64,000 nucleotides of DNA from Flavisolibacter longurius (GTDB lineage Bacteria; Bacteroidota; Bacteroidia; Chitinophagales; Chitinophagaceae): contig JACJGO010000008.1 in NCBI GenBank assembly GCA_014163555.1, forward strand, positions 1 to 64,000, written 5' to 3'. Positions 16,621 through 25,301 of this stretch are shown here, piece by piece (the stretch's first letter is position 1; the number at the start of each line of letters is the position of its first letter). A model generated the notes under the pieces. The model did no database searches. It was not told the DNA's origin and saw only the letters and a list, made by a program, of their open reading frames with translations. Made by a program: the position numbers and the translations under genes.

Positions 16621-17640
16621 ATGAAAGTTGCAGTTGTTGGCGCCACCGGCCTTGTTGGTACCAAAATGTTACAGGTTCTTGCCGAACGGGCTTTTCCCGT
16701 GGATGAACTCATTCCCGTCGCTTCCGAACGTTCCGTTGGAAAAGAAGTGGAGTTCAAGGGGAAAAAATACAAGATCGTTAGCCTACAGGATGCTATTGCC
16801 TTAAAACCGGCCGTTGCCATTTTTTCTGCCGGCGGCAGCACTTCCCTGGAGTGGGCCCCCAAATTTGCCGAAGCCGGCATTACGGTTATTGACAATTCTT
16901 CTGCCTGGCGGATGGACCCTGCCAAACCTCTGGTAGTTCCTGAAGTGAATGCCGACATTCTTACAGCGTCCGACAAGATCATTGCCAACCCCAATTGCTC
17001 TACCATTCAAATGGTTGTAGCCCTGCAACCCCTTCACAAAAAATATAAGATCAAACGTGTTGTTGTTTCTACTTATCAAAGTGTAACAGGCACTGGCAAA
17101 AAAGCGGTTGACCAGCTTTTTAACGAACGGGATGGCAAGGAAGGTGAGATGGCCTACAAATATCCCATTGACCTGAACGTGATCCCGCAGATTGATGTTT
17201 TCCTCGATAATGGCTACACCAAGGAAGAAATGAAGATGATGAATGAAACCAAAAAGATCATGGGGGATGATTCCATTCGTGTTACCGCCACAACCGTTCG
17301 CATTCCGGTAATCGGTGGCCACAGCGAAAGCGTAAACATTGAATTTGAACAGGACTTTGACCTGGCCGAAGTAAAACAGATCCTGAGCGAAGCTCCCGGC
17401 GTGGTGGTGCAGGACGAACCTGCGCAGCAACAATACCCGATGCCGCTCTGGGCCCATGAAAAAGATGAGGTATTTGTTGGCCGCATCCGCCGCGATGAAA
17501 CGCAGCCCAATACCCTGAACATGTGGATCGTGAGCGATAACCTGCGCAAAGGCGCCGCTACCAATGCGGTTCAGATTGCGGAATATCTCCTGCAAAAAGG
17601 CATTCTGCAGCAGGAAGCGTCTTTGTCTGCCGCCTTGTAA
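16621..17640 (+). CDS. asd: Aspartate-semialdehyde dehydrogenase
   Basis: Product of 339 aa, normal length. It reduces aspartyl phosphate to aspartate semialdehyde with NADPH, the branch point to lysine/diaminopimelate, threonine and methionine. Seen directly: NADP-binding MKVAVVGATGLVGTKMLQVL at the N-terminus, SAGGSTSLEW, the catalytic Cys motif IIANPNCSTIQMVVAL (about residues 120-135), STYQSVTGTGKKAV, and the active-site His region IPVIGGHSESVNIEF. The ATG at 16621 is used because MKVAVVGATG is the family start; a TTG ten codons upstream falls just after the T run of the leader hairpin. Probably controlled by the upstream leader. Confidence 0.96.
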   Translation: MKVAVVGATGLVGTKMLQVLAERAFPVDELIPVASERSVGKEVEFKGKKYKIVSLQDAIALKPAVAIFSAGGSTSLEWAPKFAEAGITVIDNSSAWRMDPAKPLVVPEVNADILTASDKIIANPNCSTIQMVVALQPLHKKYKIKRVVVSTYQSVTGTGKKAVDQLFNERDGKEGEMAYKYPIDLNVIPQIDVFLDNGYTKEEMKMMNETKKIMGDDSIRVTATTVRIPVIGGHSESVNIEFEQDFDLAEVKQILSEAPGVVVQDEPAQQQYPMPLWAHEKDEVFVGRIRRDETQPNTLNMWIVSDNLRKGAATNAVQIAEYLLQKGILQQEASLSAAL

Positions 17641-17686
17641 TGCTTTTCTGCAACAGCGTTTTTATACACTCACAGATAATTCTATA

Positions 17687-17723
17687 AAAGAAAAGCACCA
17701 TCAACAAATGGTGCTTTTCTTTT
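17687..17723. terminator. Bidirectional terminator between asd and a convergent T9SS gene
   Basis: A perfect 15-bp stem (AAAGAAAAGCACCAT with ATGGTGCTTTTCTTT) and a 6-base loop. It serves asd on the plus strand and the gene at 17739-18821 on the minus strand. Confidence 0.92.
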
Positions 17724-17738
17724 ACCCAGCATTGCCGG

Positions 17739-18821
17739 TTATTCTTTTACAAAGCGTACAATTTGTTTGTTGAAGGAAATAAAATAAATCCCCGGCTTCA
17801 AAGAACTGATGTCAGCCACTTTGTTGATGGTGCTGCCGTCAGATTGTACCGTGAAGGTTTTGATGATTCGGCCACCTACATCATGCAGGCCTACCTGCAC
17901 CGGCCCTGCATCAGCAGTAAGACTGATATTCAGCCGGTCTTTTGCCGGGTTGGGATAGACAGAAATGCTGTTGCTGCTTTGGCCACTGCGTACACGACTA
18001 ACAGGGCTGTAGGTAAAGCTGCCGTTGTTATCAACCATTTTCAAGCGGTAATACGTATTGGAAACAATGGTGCTGTTATCGGTAAACCGATAAGCATGAG
18101 CACCACGTCCTGCGGCCGGTTGTTTGCCGATTGGCTGGTAATGATGGCCGTCTGTGCTTTTTTCAATTTCAAAATAGGCCACCTGTTCTTCTTCGGCCGT
18201 ATTCCATTGCAGGGTTACAGCTTTTTCCGCCAGTTGGGCGATAAATGAAAGCAGTTTTAACGGAAGCGTCCCGGATGTCATCAGGGTACTGGCCGGTCCG
18301 CTTGGTGCCGCCACGTTGGATCCCCGTACTTCAAACGTATAGGTTCTTGCGTTTAGCAGGTCGGTGGTGGGTTTTATCACCCATTCGTACTCGGTTCGCG
18401 AACTGGCCGGAAGCAGGATACTTACATCATTTGAAGAAGTAACAACTGTACCAGGTACAAAATTCATGGATCCGCCGAATTGTGCCGTGGTAGCCTGGCC
18501 GTTTGTAACATGTGCAGATGATGCCAGCATAAAGGCGCCGGTAGCCGAAGTGGTTACCTGCCTGGAGGTAGTGCCGTCGTTGTACCAAAGCTGAATGCTA
18601 TACGTGTCACCGTCGTAAGGATAGTCGTTATACAAGTTGAAACGGAGGCGCAACACATCGCCTGCTGATACATTTCCAATGCTTGTATTTTGGGCTGATT
18701 TCCAGGTGGCGGTTGTTTCGTTTCCGTCATCGTTTCGCCAGCGGTAGCTTCCCTGAACAATGTTTGCGTGAACCTGCTGTACAAAGAACAGCAAAGAGAG
18801 GAGGGGTAGAATTGTTCTCAC
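17739..18821 (-). CDS. Secreted protein with T9SS type A sorting domain
   Basis: Product of 360 aa with an N-terminal signal peptide (MRTILPLLSLLFFVQQVHA). Residues about 20-185 form an unrecognised beta-rich domain (SYRWRNDDGNETTATWKSAQ, later YDGDTYSIQLWYNDG). The next 85 residues look like the fibronectin-type spacer common before T9SS signals (LKLLSFIAQLAEKAVTLQWN...YFEIEKSTDG...YYRLKMVDNNG). The C-terminus (SVYPNPAKDRLNISL...LKPGIYFISF) is a type A sorting domain. Presumably displayed on, or released from, the cell surface; no catalytic motif seen. It is a single-gene unit ended by the terminator shared with asd. Confidence 0.85.
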   Translation of the reverse strand: MRTILPLLSLLFFVQQVHANIVQGSYRWRNDDGNETTATWKSAQNTSIGNVSAGDVLRLRFNLYNDYPYDGDTYSIQLWYNDGTTSRQVTTSATGAFMLASSAHVTNGQATTAQFGGSMNFVPGTVVTSSNDVSILLPASSRTEYEWVIKPTTDLLNARTYTFEVRGSNVAAPSGPASTLMTSGTLPLKLLSFIAQLAEKAVTLQWNTAEEEQVAYFEIEKSTDGHHYQPIGKQPAAGRGAHAYRFTDNSTIVSNTYYRLKMVDNNGSFTYSPVSRVRSGQSSNSISVYPNPAKDRLNISLTADAGPVQVGLHDVGGRIIKTFTVQSDGSTINKVADISSLKPGIYFISFNKQIVRFVKE

Positions 18822-18862
18822 GTTAGTTGCGGTTTAAAATGAATATTGGATTACTGAGCCTG

Positions 18863-18893
18863 CAAATTAAATACTTTCTCTTCTTTTTTGCAA
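18863..18893 (-). promoter_or_regulatory. Weak candidate promoter of the T9SS gene
   Basis: On the minus strand TTG (18893-18891), a 20-base spacer and TTAATTTG (18870-18863), one mismatch to TAnnTTTG at an important position. It overlaps the end of lnt and lies 42 bases before the ATG. Confidence 0.3.
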
Positions 18894-20393
18894 CAGCCTT
18901 TTCTCCTGAAAGAAAAAATAAACACACGAAAAAATTACCATGCAGCCGAACAGGCCCGGGAACAGGAAAGGCAGCCGAACCCAGAGGGTACTGCTGTTGT
19001 GAAGGGTGATTTGTACCGGTATTGCCGTTGGTTCTTCTGCCTGTACGGCGTTGTCGCTTTCACCCGAAGCCTGTATCAAACCACTGTAACCCCTGTTGCT
19101 GCTGACCACTACGTCTTTTCGGGTTTCCACCGCCCGCAGGCGGGCATGTTGCCAGTGGGCACGGGCCAGGTATGAATCGGCAAACCAACCATCGTTGCTG
19201 CTATTGACTAAGTATTGAGCGCCGTCCAGGGCTGCTGCCCGGGCCAGTGTTGGTATGGCCGATTCATTACAGATTAATAATCCAGCCTGCCCAAAACCTG
19301 TCTCTATTACCGCACTGTTTTTATTTTCCTGCACCGTAAATCCTCCTCCCGATAAAAAAGGGAGCAGCACGCCCAAAAAAGGTTTTTCAAGAAAAGCCAG
19401 CGGCTCCTGTTTGTGATAAACTTCCGGCTGGTTACTATTTGCCTGAAAAAAATAAGCTGAGTTGAACACAGTGTTGTTTTTCGCCGCTGTGTTCATGCCA
19501 ATGAGCTGTGCGGCACCCGGAGCCTGTTTCAGCAATTCCTTTGTCAGGTCATCATCGGGTTGATAGGTCCAGGGCAGAATGCTTTCCGGCCAAAAGATCA
19601 CCTGCGGTTGGTGCGTGGCGGCCGTATTACTCAGGTCGATCAGTTCTTTCGCCAGTGTATTGCCCGTGGCTTCGTCCCATTTCTTTTCGGGAGCAATGTT
19701 TTGGGTGGCAATAACCCCTTTCACTGCGTTGCCGGTTTGCGCAGCCTGCGAAAAATCTTTTGAAAGCCACCTGCCGCCCAATGCAAAAAGGGTTGCCGCA
19801 ACAAAGGGTTGCCAGGCCTGCCTAAGCGTTGGGGTATGGATTGTTTTTGCCAGGAAAAAGTTTAGCAGCACAGCTATAAAACTGATAAGGCCTGCACTTC
19901 CCAATGATGCATACTGTAAGGCCAGACCGTTTGTGCCCAATCCATAACCCACCCGGAATCCAAACCAGGGCAGATCACCAATCAGCAGGAAAAAAACTTC
20001 TTCGGCCAACACCCAGGCACTGCTTAGCAAGATACCTGTCAGCATGGTGTTTTGCCGGCTGATCATTTTATGAAACCGTCCCCACCACCATACAGCCAGT
20101 CCCCAGTAGGCCGAAAAGAAAAGGCTTGACAGCAGAAAGGCGCCAATGCCATACAGCGACGTTTTACCGGTGAACCGTTCGGCACCCTTGATCATCCAGA
20201 AAAAAAGAAAAACGGCGATGGTGAATGAAAACCGGAGTACCTGCCCGACGGAAATCTTACCATTTTGGAGCAGGAGTAAAAGGAGCGGAACCAGACAAAA
20301 AAGGCTTAATACCGGGCTATGATACACAATGCTGCAACCGGCAACAGCGCCGGCAAGAATTGGGTAAGCGAACGAAGCGTTTTGGTTTTTCAT
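18867..20393 (-). CDS. lnt: Apolipoprotein N-acyltransferase
   Basis: Product of 508 aa. Lnt is an inner-membrane enzyme that adds the third acyl chain to the N-terminal Cys of lipoproteins. The N-terminal 200 residues hold about seven hydrophobic segments. The periplasmic nitrilase-type domain follows, with its triad visible: Glu in VIFWPESILPW, Lys in VYHKQEPLAFLEKP and Cys in GLLICNESAIPTLAR. The later block HARLRAVETRKDVVVSSNRG matches the conserved A-R-x-R-A-x-E-T-x-R-x-x-V...N.G region. A final TM segment (LFGCMVIFSCVYFFF) closes the protein. The gene is followed on the same strand by the T9SS gene and preceded by the DUF2461 gene, 38 bases away. Confidence 0.92.
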   Translation of the reverse strand: MKNQNASFAYPILAGAVAGCSIVYHSPVLSLFCLVPLLLLLLQNGKISVGQVLRFSFTIAVFLFFWMIKGAERFTGKTSLYGIGAFLLSSLFFSAYWGLAVWWWGRFHKMISRQNTMLTGILLSSAWVLAEEVFFLLIGDLPWFGFRVGYGLGTNGLALQYASLGSAGLISFIAVLLNFFLAKTIHTPTLRQAWQPFVAATLFALGGRWLSKDFSQAAQTGNAVKGVIATQNIAPEKKWDEATGNTLAKELIDLSNTAATHQPQVIFWPESILPWTYQPDDDLTKELLKQAPGAAQLIGMNTAAKNNTVFNSAYFFQANSNQPEVYHKQEPLAFLEKPFLGVLLPFLSGGGFTVQENKNSAVIETGFGQAGLLICNESAIPTLARAAALDGAQYLVNSSNDGWFADSYLARAHWQHARLRAVETRKDVVVSSNRGYSGLIQASGESDNAVQAEEPTAIPVQITLHNSSTLWVRLPFLFPGLFGCMVIFSCVYFFFQEKRLLQKRRESI

Positions 20394-20431
20394 TGCCCGG
20401 GAAACCGCAAAAATGCAACAAGCTTTTCTGC

Positions 20432-21109
20432 TTATTCACCCGTTTCGCCGACCGTACGGTTTATAAAGTCTAAAAGCGGCCGAATGGCTTCAAACGAAGC
20501 CACCGTTTTTTTGTGCAGGCTTCCTTTTGTGAGTTCTTCGTCTGCGATATGGGTTTCGGCAATAAAGCTTTTCAGGCGCAAATAACCGGCGGCCGGGTGG
20601 TCTTTTTCATATCCTTTGGGCATGGTGCTCAGGCGAACATCATCGCCTTTGTACAGATCGCCGTAAATTTTTTGAAAGCTTTTTTCGCCGATGATTCCCT
20701 GAAATTCATCCCAGTTGTAATCAATCTCCTGCCGCATTGCTTTCAGGGCTGGAGCTTCGGGCATCCACAGGCCACCGCCAATAAAACTATGGCCCGGCTC
20801 CAGGTGAAAATAGTACCCGGCAAAACCCGATTTGCGACCGCCACGTTTGATGCTGGCGCCAAAATTGGATTTATACGGCGTTTTGTCTTTTGAAAAACGA
20901 ATATCACGGTTGATGCGGAAAAGGCAGTCCCGCGATGTAAGGCCGGTGATGGTGGTATCGCTCCTTTGCAGGGCATCAATCACCAGTTGAATAAAATTTG
21001 AAAAGTCGATGCGGGCCGCCTCGTATTGCGCCCTGTTGGCATCAAACCAGGGTTTGTTGTTATTCTTTTTCAGCGCTGTCAGAAAGCGGAGTGTTTGTGG
21101 TTCCAGCAT
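20432..21109 (-). CDS. DUF2461 family protein
   Basis: Product of 225 aa, matching the DUF2461 (TIGR02453) family in length and in the conserved blocks LKKNNNKPWFDANRAQYE, CLFRINRDIRFSKDKTPYKS, SGFAGYYFHLEPGHSFIGGG and WMPEAPALKAMRQEID. The biochemical role of this family is unknown. It sits 38 bases upstream of lnt on the same strand and could share a transcript. Confidence 0.9.
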   Translation of the reverse strand: MLEPQTLRFLTALKKNNNKPWFDANRAQYEAARIDFSNFIQLVIDALQRSDTTITGLTSRDCLFRINRDIRFSKDKTPYKSNFGASIKRGGRKSGFAGYYFHLEPGHSFIGGGLWMPEAPALKAMRQEIDYNWDEFQGIIGEKSFQKIYGDLYKGDDVRLSTMPKGYEKDHPAAGYLRLKSFIAETHIADEELTKGSLHKKTVASFEAIRPLLDFINRTVGETGE

Positions 21110-21260
21110 GATGGCGCTAAATTACCGCAGGGTGAAGAAAAGCGGCTTTTACCCGGCAGAATTTGTGCGTTCTACTTCCCTATAAACCAGGCTCACTCGT
21201 CGAAATCAGCAGCCCTTCGACCGTTCTGTTTGTATCTTCATGCGAGTCAAGCAAGATTCT

Positions 21261-21716
21261 ATGAACCCAGGCAAGGTGGCGTTGGTCTTTTTTCTCCTTT
21301 TCTTTTCCTGTTGCAGTGCCACAGCGCAGCGGGATCAATCCATGGCCAGCCGGCACCTTTCCAAACAAGACCTGGGTGAATTTCTGCTCTACAAAAGCAA
21401 GCGGGAAAAAACAAAAGCCATCGGCACGGCAGTGGTGGGACCTGTGCTCACGGGCATTGGCCTTTACCTGTACAACAAAAAAACAATGGAACCGGTGCCT
21501 GGCGGCGCCGGTATGCAGGAAAAACGGTCACCGGTCCGGGTGATTGGTTTGCTGATGGGAAGCCTGGGTATTACCACAACGGTTTGCAGCATCCCGCTTT
21601 TTGTTTCGGCAGCCTCGCTCAAACGCGAAGCCAGGCTGGTGCTGTCGAGCCAGTCCTCATCGTATGTCAATTCTTACCTTGCTTTACCTGGATTGGGTGT
21701 GCAGATAAGTTTTTAA
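21261..21716 (+). CDS. Small exported or membrane protein, unknown
   Basis: Product of 151 aa from the ATG at 21261 (MNPGKVALVFFLLFFSCCSA), which gives a signal peptide; an ATG seven codons upstream is possible. A Cys pair in FFSCCSATAQ could be a loose lipobox. Two further hydrophobic stretches (IGTAVVGPVLTGIGLYLY and VIGLLMGSLGITTTVCSIPL) suggest two TM helices. No family recognised. It is convergent with the next gene. Confidence 0.65.
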   Translation: MNPGKVALVFFLLFFSCCSATAQRDQSMASRHLSKQDLGEFLLYKSKREKTKAIGTAVVGPVLTGIGLYLYNKKTMEPVPGGAGMQEKRSPVRVIGLLMGSLGITTTVCSIPLFVSAASLKREARLVLSSQSSSYVNSYLALPGLGVQISF

Positions 21717-21745
21717 ACGTTACTATTTCTTCTTGTATTCATGCA

Positions 21746-22255
21746 TCATTGTAAACTGGCCGCCGCTACCGGAATGTAGCCGCAACTGCAGCCGGTTTCT
21801 TTTGTGCATTCCTGCGTAGCCAAATGGGTGTTGTGCAGCACCGCTTCAGGCTCAAAAATCTGTCCGTTGATGCGTTCGCAATGCGGACAACAGTTGATGG
21901 AAACCGCCTGCAAGTGAAAGGGGTAGGGAAGTTCGGCCTGCCACTGACGGATCCTGTTTTTGATGATGAGTTGCACCAGAGCATTGTCTTTTTGCCCTTC
22001 TACATTTACCCTGAACTCCAGCATGAGCAGGTAGATCTCGTGGAGATTGCGGTGCAGGTCAACCGGATCGCTTACCTGTTTTTTGGTTTCGCCAATGAGC
22101 ACATGAAACAGGTGCCAGAGATAATCCGTTACGGCTGTCTGTCCGCTTTGAACCTTCCACGCATCGTAATGCGATAGTAAGGTCTCTTTGTCCACGCCAA
22201 ATTTTCCGAAGAAATCACCATACGTCTTCACCAGCCAGTCCAGGTCTTTTGTCAT
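21746..22255 (-). CDS. Uncharacterised protein with C-terminal Cys cluster
   Basis: Product of 169 aa from the ATG at 22255 (MTKDLDWLVKTYGDFFGKFG); the frame is open 40 codons further upstream but that part overlaps the neighbouring gene. The body is helical and hydrophilic. The C-terminus carries CCPHCERINGQIF and, 20 residues later, ECTKETGCSCGYIPV: two Cys groups that could bind a metal. The arrangement recalls the C-x-x-C...DGK-x-F...H-x-x-C-R-C end of phage MuF-type proteins, but no phage context exists, so no function is assigned. Confidence 0.6.
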   Translation of the reverse strand: MTKDLDWLVKTYGDFFGKFGVDKETLLSHYDAWKVQSGQTAVTDYLWHLFHVLIGETKKQVSDPVDLHRNLHEIYLLMLEFRVNVEGQKDNALVQLIIKNRIRQWQAELPYPFHLQAVSINCCPHCERINGQIFEPEAVLHNTHLATQECTKETGCSCGYIPVAAASLQ

Positions 22256-22364
22256 GCTGCAAAAATCGGAAAGGATTGGTTGCGGCACTGCCTGATTTCT
22301 GTTATCGTGCCGGTGATAATAAACTGGATGAAAGGCGATTTTGTCACACCTCTGCTGCAGATGA

Positions 22365-22580
22365 TCAGACGGCAACGGCCTGCCTGCTTGCCCTTTCTAC
22401 TTTTTGCTGATCGGGGAGAGCTGCTTTGAACAAACGAATGGCGGTTAACACTTCGCTATCGGAAAAGTTTCCTGTCAGCGATTTTGCAACGGTGTCAATA
22501 CGCAAGTCCATTTCCTGCATCTGCTGCTTAAATGCAATCAATTCCTTCAAGGATGGAAAGCGTAATTCTATGTCTTGCAT
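22365..22580 (-). CDS. Small helical protein, unknown
   Basis: Product of 71 aa from the ATG at 22580 (MQDIELRFPSLKELIAFKQQ). Predominantly alpha-helical with evenly spaced charged residues. The longer frame upstream (to 22727) has no protein-like quality and is excluded. No family recognised. It lies 109 bases upstream of the Cys-cluster protein on the same strand and may be co-transcribed. Confidence 0.55.
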   Translation of the reverse strand: MQDIELRFPSLKELIAFKQQMQEMDLRIDTVAKSLTGNFSDSEVLTAIRLFKAALPDQQKVERASRQAVAV

Positions 22581-23146
22581 CACGTATCTGATTTTAAAAA
22601 GGGTGTAAAAGTAAAGGCGGGTAGGTTTTATCGCTCTAAATTTTTGCGAATGGTATGAAGACTTGATTGATGACAAGTTGAGAGGAGTGGTGATATAGCG
22701 TTGTTCGGAAAGATAGTGAACATGCAAAGCCGTAAAAACATTGTATCCCTGTAAGACACAGAAAAAGTAAAAAGATAAAACGGGTGAAACGTGTTTTGCC
22801 GCATGTTAGTTTTCTGGTGTTTCATCGATGGTTTGCTTGACTTCAGCTAATCTTCTGCTACAGCGCTGATGGAAAACGTAATCTTGTTGTGCAATCAAAA
22901 CAAAGCCAGTACAACTAAGAATAAATTACAAAACCTAAACTTTCCGAGTAACAATCTAAAAGCCCGCTGTCATCAGCGGGCTTTTAGTTTTCTCTGTACG
23001 TTTTCGTTTATGTTCCATCCATTGCATAACCATTCATGCAAACTGTTTCCATTGCGGCGCAATTGAAAAGCACATAATGGATTTTATTTCACTGTTTAGA
23101 ATTTCTAAATAACGTAGCAGCGCTCTATTAGGCACATGTCGTCAAC
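22581..23146. other. Intergenic region with one terminator and no gene
   Basis: About 565 bases between two leftward genes. Short frames here have no support. The only clear element is the hairpin at 22956-22990. A promoter for the 71-aa gene should lie in its left part but was not located. Confidence 0.5.
22956..22990. terminator. Strong hairpin, probable terminator
   Basis: A perfect 14-bp stem (CTAAAAGCCCGCTG with CAGCGGGCTTTTAG) and a 4-base loop. On the minus strand it would end the gene at 23147-23590, about 160 bases downstream of its stop. On the plus strand no gene precedes it. Confidence 0.75.
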
Positions 23147-23590
23147 TTATTTCCGGTTTGGGCGGACATAGTGCAAATCAACCATCCACTGGCCATCAAT
23201 CTTTTTCCATGTTCGCACATAGGTTCCATCAATGACAACGTGTTCGTTGCTCAGTGTGTCAAACTCCAGTTTGTATTCTCCGAACTCATACGCTAAATCC
23301 CCTGATTTAGCCACTTCCAGCCGGTTTGTTTTACTGGTGATCTTTTGATTCTTCCTATTGGCTACTGCATCTGCATCTTCTTTTACCTGTTCTTCATCCG
23401 GCTTTCCAATAATGGGACGGACAAACCTGCCGGAAGCAAAAACGCTGTTATCTGTGCGTTTAATAACTGTTGCATCGCCAGCTCTTTCTTTGTCAATCAA
23501 ACTTCTGATTGCTTGTTCGTCTGAAGTGTTTTGGGCCATAACCAAAAGGCCAAGAATTTGCATCAATAGCAAAAAGAACAACTTGCGCAT
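23147..23590 (-). CDS. Secreted SnoaL/DUF4440-like protein
   Basis: Product of 147 aa with signal peptide MRKLFFLLLMQILGLLVMAQ. The mature part fits the NTF2-like cone fold: EQAIRSLIDKERAGDATVIK at the start, a middle strand KSGDLAYEFGEYKLEFD, and the closing GTYVRTWKKIDGQWMVDLHY, the usual last two strands of DUF4440/SnoaL proteins. Members include steroid isomerase-like enzymes and many uncharacterised secreted proteins; no catalytic assignment is possible. Single gene. Confidence 0.8.
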   Translation of the reverse strand: MRKLFFLLLMQILGLLVMAQNTSDEQAIRSLIDKERAGDATVIKRTDNSVFASGRFVRPIIGKPDEEQVKEDADAVANRKNQKITSKTNRLEVAKSGDLAYEFGEYKLEFDTLSNEHVVIDGTYVRTWKKIDGQWMVDLHYVRPNRK

Positions 23591-23881
23591 AATTGTATGT
23601 TTTTAATGAAGAAAGCGATTCCAAAAATATACGGGGCTGTATGTAGCAAGCAAAAGGTATAAGTTCAAAACAGGTCTCCGGCCAGAAAGAAGGAAAGCCA
23701 AACTTTACAAAAGCTGATCTGTAAAGTAAGATATAACATATTCTAACAAATTACAATAGGTTTTTGAGGTTGGGTGGTTGCTGTTTTATGCGAAAATGAA
23801 TAGGATAAGGAACTACGTTAAAGTAGAAATTAGAATAACCGCTGCGAAAACCTCTATTCCTCCTGTTCTCTGCGGTAAAAG

Positions 23882-23954
23882 AGCCAACTATCGGATTCGA
23901 ACCGACGACCCTTTCATTACGAATGAAATGCTCTACCAGCTGAGCTAAGTTGGC
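23882..23954 (-). tRNA. tRNA-Thr (anticodon CGT)
   Basis: The minus strand folds into a full 73-base cloverleaf: 7-bp acceptor (GCCAACT with AGTTGGC), D arm GCTC-AGCTGGTA-GAGC, anticodon stem TTTCA/TGAAA with loop TTCGTAA (anticodon CGT, reads ACG), and T arm GTCGG-TTCGAAT-CCGAT. The CCA end is not encoded. It is divergent from pncB. Confidence 0.96.
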
Positions 23955-24024
23955 TTGTGCTGCAAAAATAATTGGCGGCATGTTTTTTTCAAATTCCATA
24001 AGGCAAACACCGAATTTTGTTTTT

Positions 24025-25194
24025 ATGGTAACCCTTCCCTCCCTGCTTGATAATGATTTTTACAAATTCACCATGCAGCAATGCGTGGTGAAACTGTTTC
24101 CAAGGGCCAGGGCCCGCTACCGGTTTATCAACCGCGGTCAGCATGCTTTTCCACCTCATTTTGCCGACGCTTTACAGGCATCGGTAAACAGCATGACCGG
24201 ACTTAAACTAAGCAAGGAAGAAAAAGCCTGGCTGGCACAAACCTGTCCTTACCTCGATCCTGTTTACTTGGATTTTTTGCAGGGCTATTGTTACGATCCT
24301 GCCGAAGTGCAGATAACACAAAACGGTTCAGATGTAGACGTGGTTGTAGAAGGCTATTGGTACCGCACCATTCTTTGGGAAGTGCCCCTGCTTTGTTTGA
24401 TCTGCGAAAATTTTTATGCCTTGCAGGATGCAGCAAGGGAAAGCGATGAGCAGGTGGCACAAAAAACAAAAGCAAAGATTGAGACCTATGGGGAGATGGG
24501 TGTAAAGATTGCCGAATTCGGTACCCGTCGGCGTCATTCGTTTGCTGTACACAACCTGGTGGTAAAAACATTAAAGCAGTTTGGAGGCACCTTTGTCGGC
24601 AGCAGCAATGTGCACCTGGCAAGAGTGCATGGCACCAAACCTATCGGTACACATGCCCACGAATGGTTTATGTTTCATGCGGCTAAATATGGCTTTAAAA
24701 TGGCCAACACCATGGCGCTGGAACACTGGATCGATGTATTTCGCGGCGATTTGGGCATTGCCCTTTCCGATACGTTTACTACGGATGAATTCTTCGAGAT
24801 CTTTGATAAGAAATTTGCACGCCTGTTTGATGGTATTCGGCACGACAGCGGCGATCCACTGGAGTTTGCTGACAAAACCATCCGGCATTACCAAAATTTG
24901 GGTATTGATCCGCGTTCGAAGAATATCATCTTTTCTGATGGACTGAACCTGGAGAAAGTGGAAGCCATTGTAAAGCATTGCCAGGATCGCATCGGCATTT
25001 CCTTTGGCATCGGCACCAATTTCACCAACGATGTAGGATTAAAACCAATGAACGTAGTGATGAAAATGACAGAGGCCCTGCCGGAAGGCGAATCGTGGAC
25101 GCCGGTTGTAAAGCTTTCCGATGAACCGATGAAACACACGGGTGATGAGGAGAGCATCCGCCTGGCAAAAGCGAATCTGCAGATAAAAGAATGA
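24025..25194 (+). CDS. pncB: Nicotinate phosphoribosyltransferase
   Basis: Product of 389 aa from the ATG at 24025; the frame extends upstream into the tRNA gene, which excludes the earlier start. PncB joins nicotinate to PRPP with ATP, the salvage entry into NAD synthesis. Seen directly: the N-terminal LLDNDFYKFTMQQCVVKLFP, FGTRRRHSFAVHNLVV (phosphate-binding and phospho-His region), GTHAHEWFMFHAA, and the PRPP/ribose-binding RHDSGDPLEFADK and FGIGTNFTNDVG. Its length fits bacterial PncB. Single gene. Confidence 0.95.
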   Translation: MVTLPSLLDNDFYKFTMQQCVVKLFPRARARYRFINRGQHAFPPHFADALQASVNSMTGLKLSKEEKAWLAQTCPYLDPVYLDFLQGYCYDPAEVQITQNGSDVDVVVEGYWYRTILWEVPLLCLICENFYALQDAARESDEQVAQKTKAKIETYGEMGVKIAEFGTRRRHSFAVHNLVVKTLKQFGGTFVGSSNVHLARVHGTKPIGTHAHEWFMFHAAKYGFKMANTMALEHWIDVFRGDLGIALSDTFTTDEFFEIFDKKFARLFDGIRHDSGDPLEFADKTIRHYQNLGIDPRSKNIIFSDGLNLEKVEAIVKHCQDRIGISFGIGTNFTNDVGLKPMNVVMKMTEALPEGESWTPVVKLSDEPMKHTGDEESIRLAKANLQIKE

Positions 25195-25197
25195 GAA

Positions 25198-25246
25198 TGG
25201 GTTAATGTGACAATCTGATAATTTGCTAATGGGATAATGGTTGTCC
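25198..25246 (+). repeat. AT-rich GATAATTTG-type repeat
   Basis: Runs of TAATG, GATAATTTG and GGATAATGG just after the pncB stop resemble the arrays at 45509-45550 and 45601-45640. Probably one member of a dispersed intergenic repeat family. Confidence 0.45.
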
Positions 25247-25301
25247 TGGTACATTGTTTTTTTCATGTACAGTACCAATAATCAATATCCCACTATCTGC
25301 T

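Noticed and set aside
19128-19150. GC-rich palindrome (CCGCCCGCAGGCGGG type) inside lnt, similar to the element in paaB
   Set aside because: It encodes the conserved HARLRAVET block of Lnt, so it is not an insertion; the palindrome is a product of codon choice.
22869-23066. Plus-strand frame across the hairpin at 22956-22990, considered as a small gene or small RNA
   Set aside because: Composition is not protein-like, no promoter was found, and the hairpin is explained as a terminator of the leftward gene.
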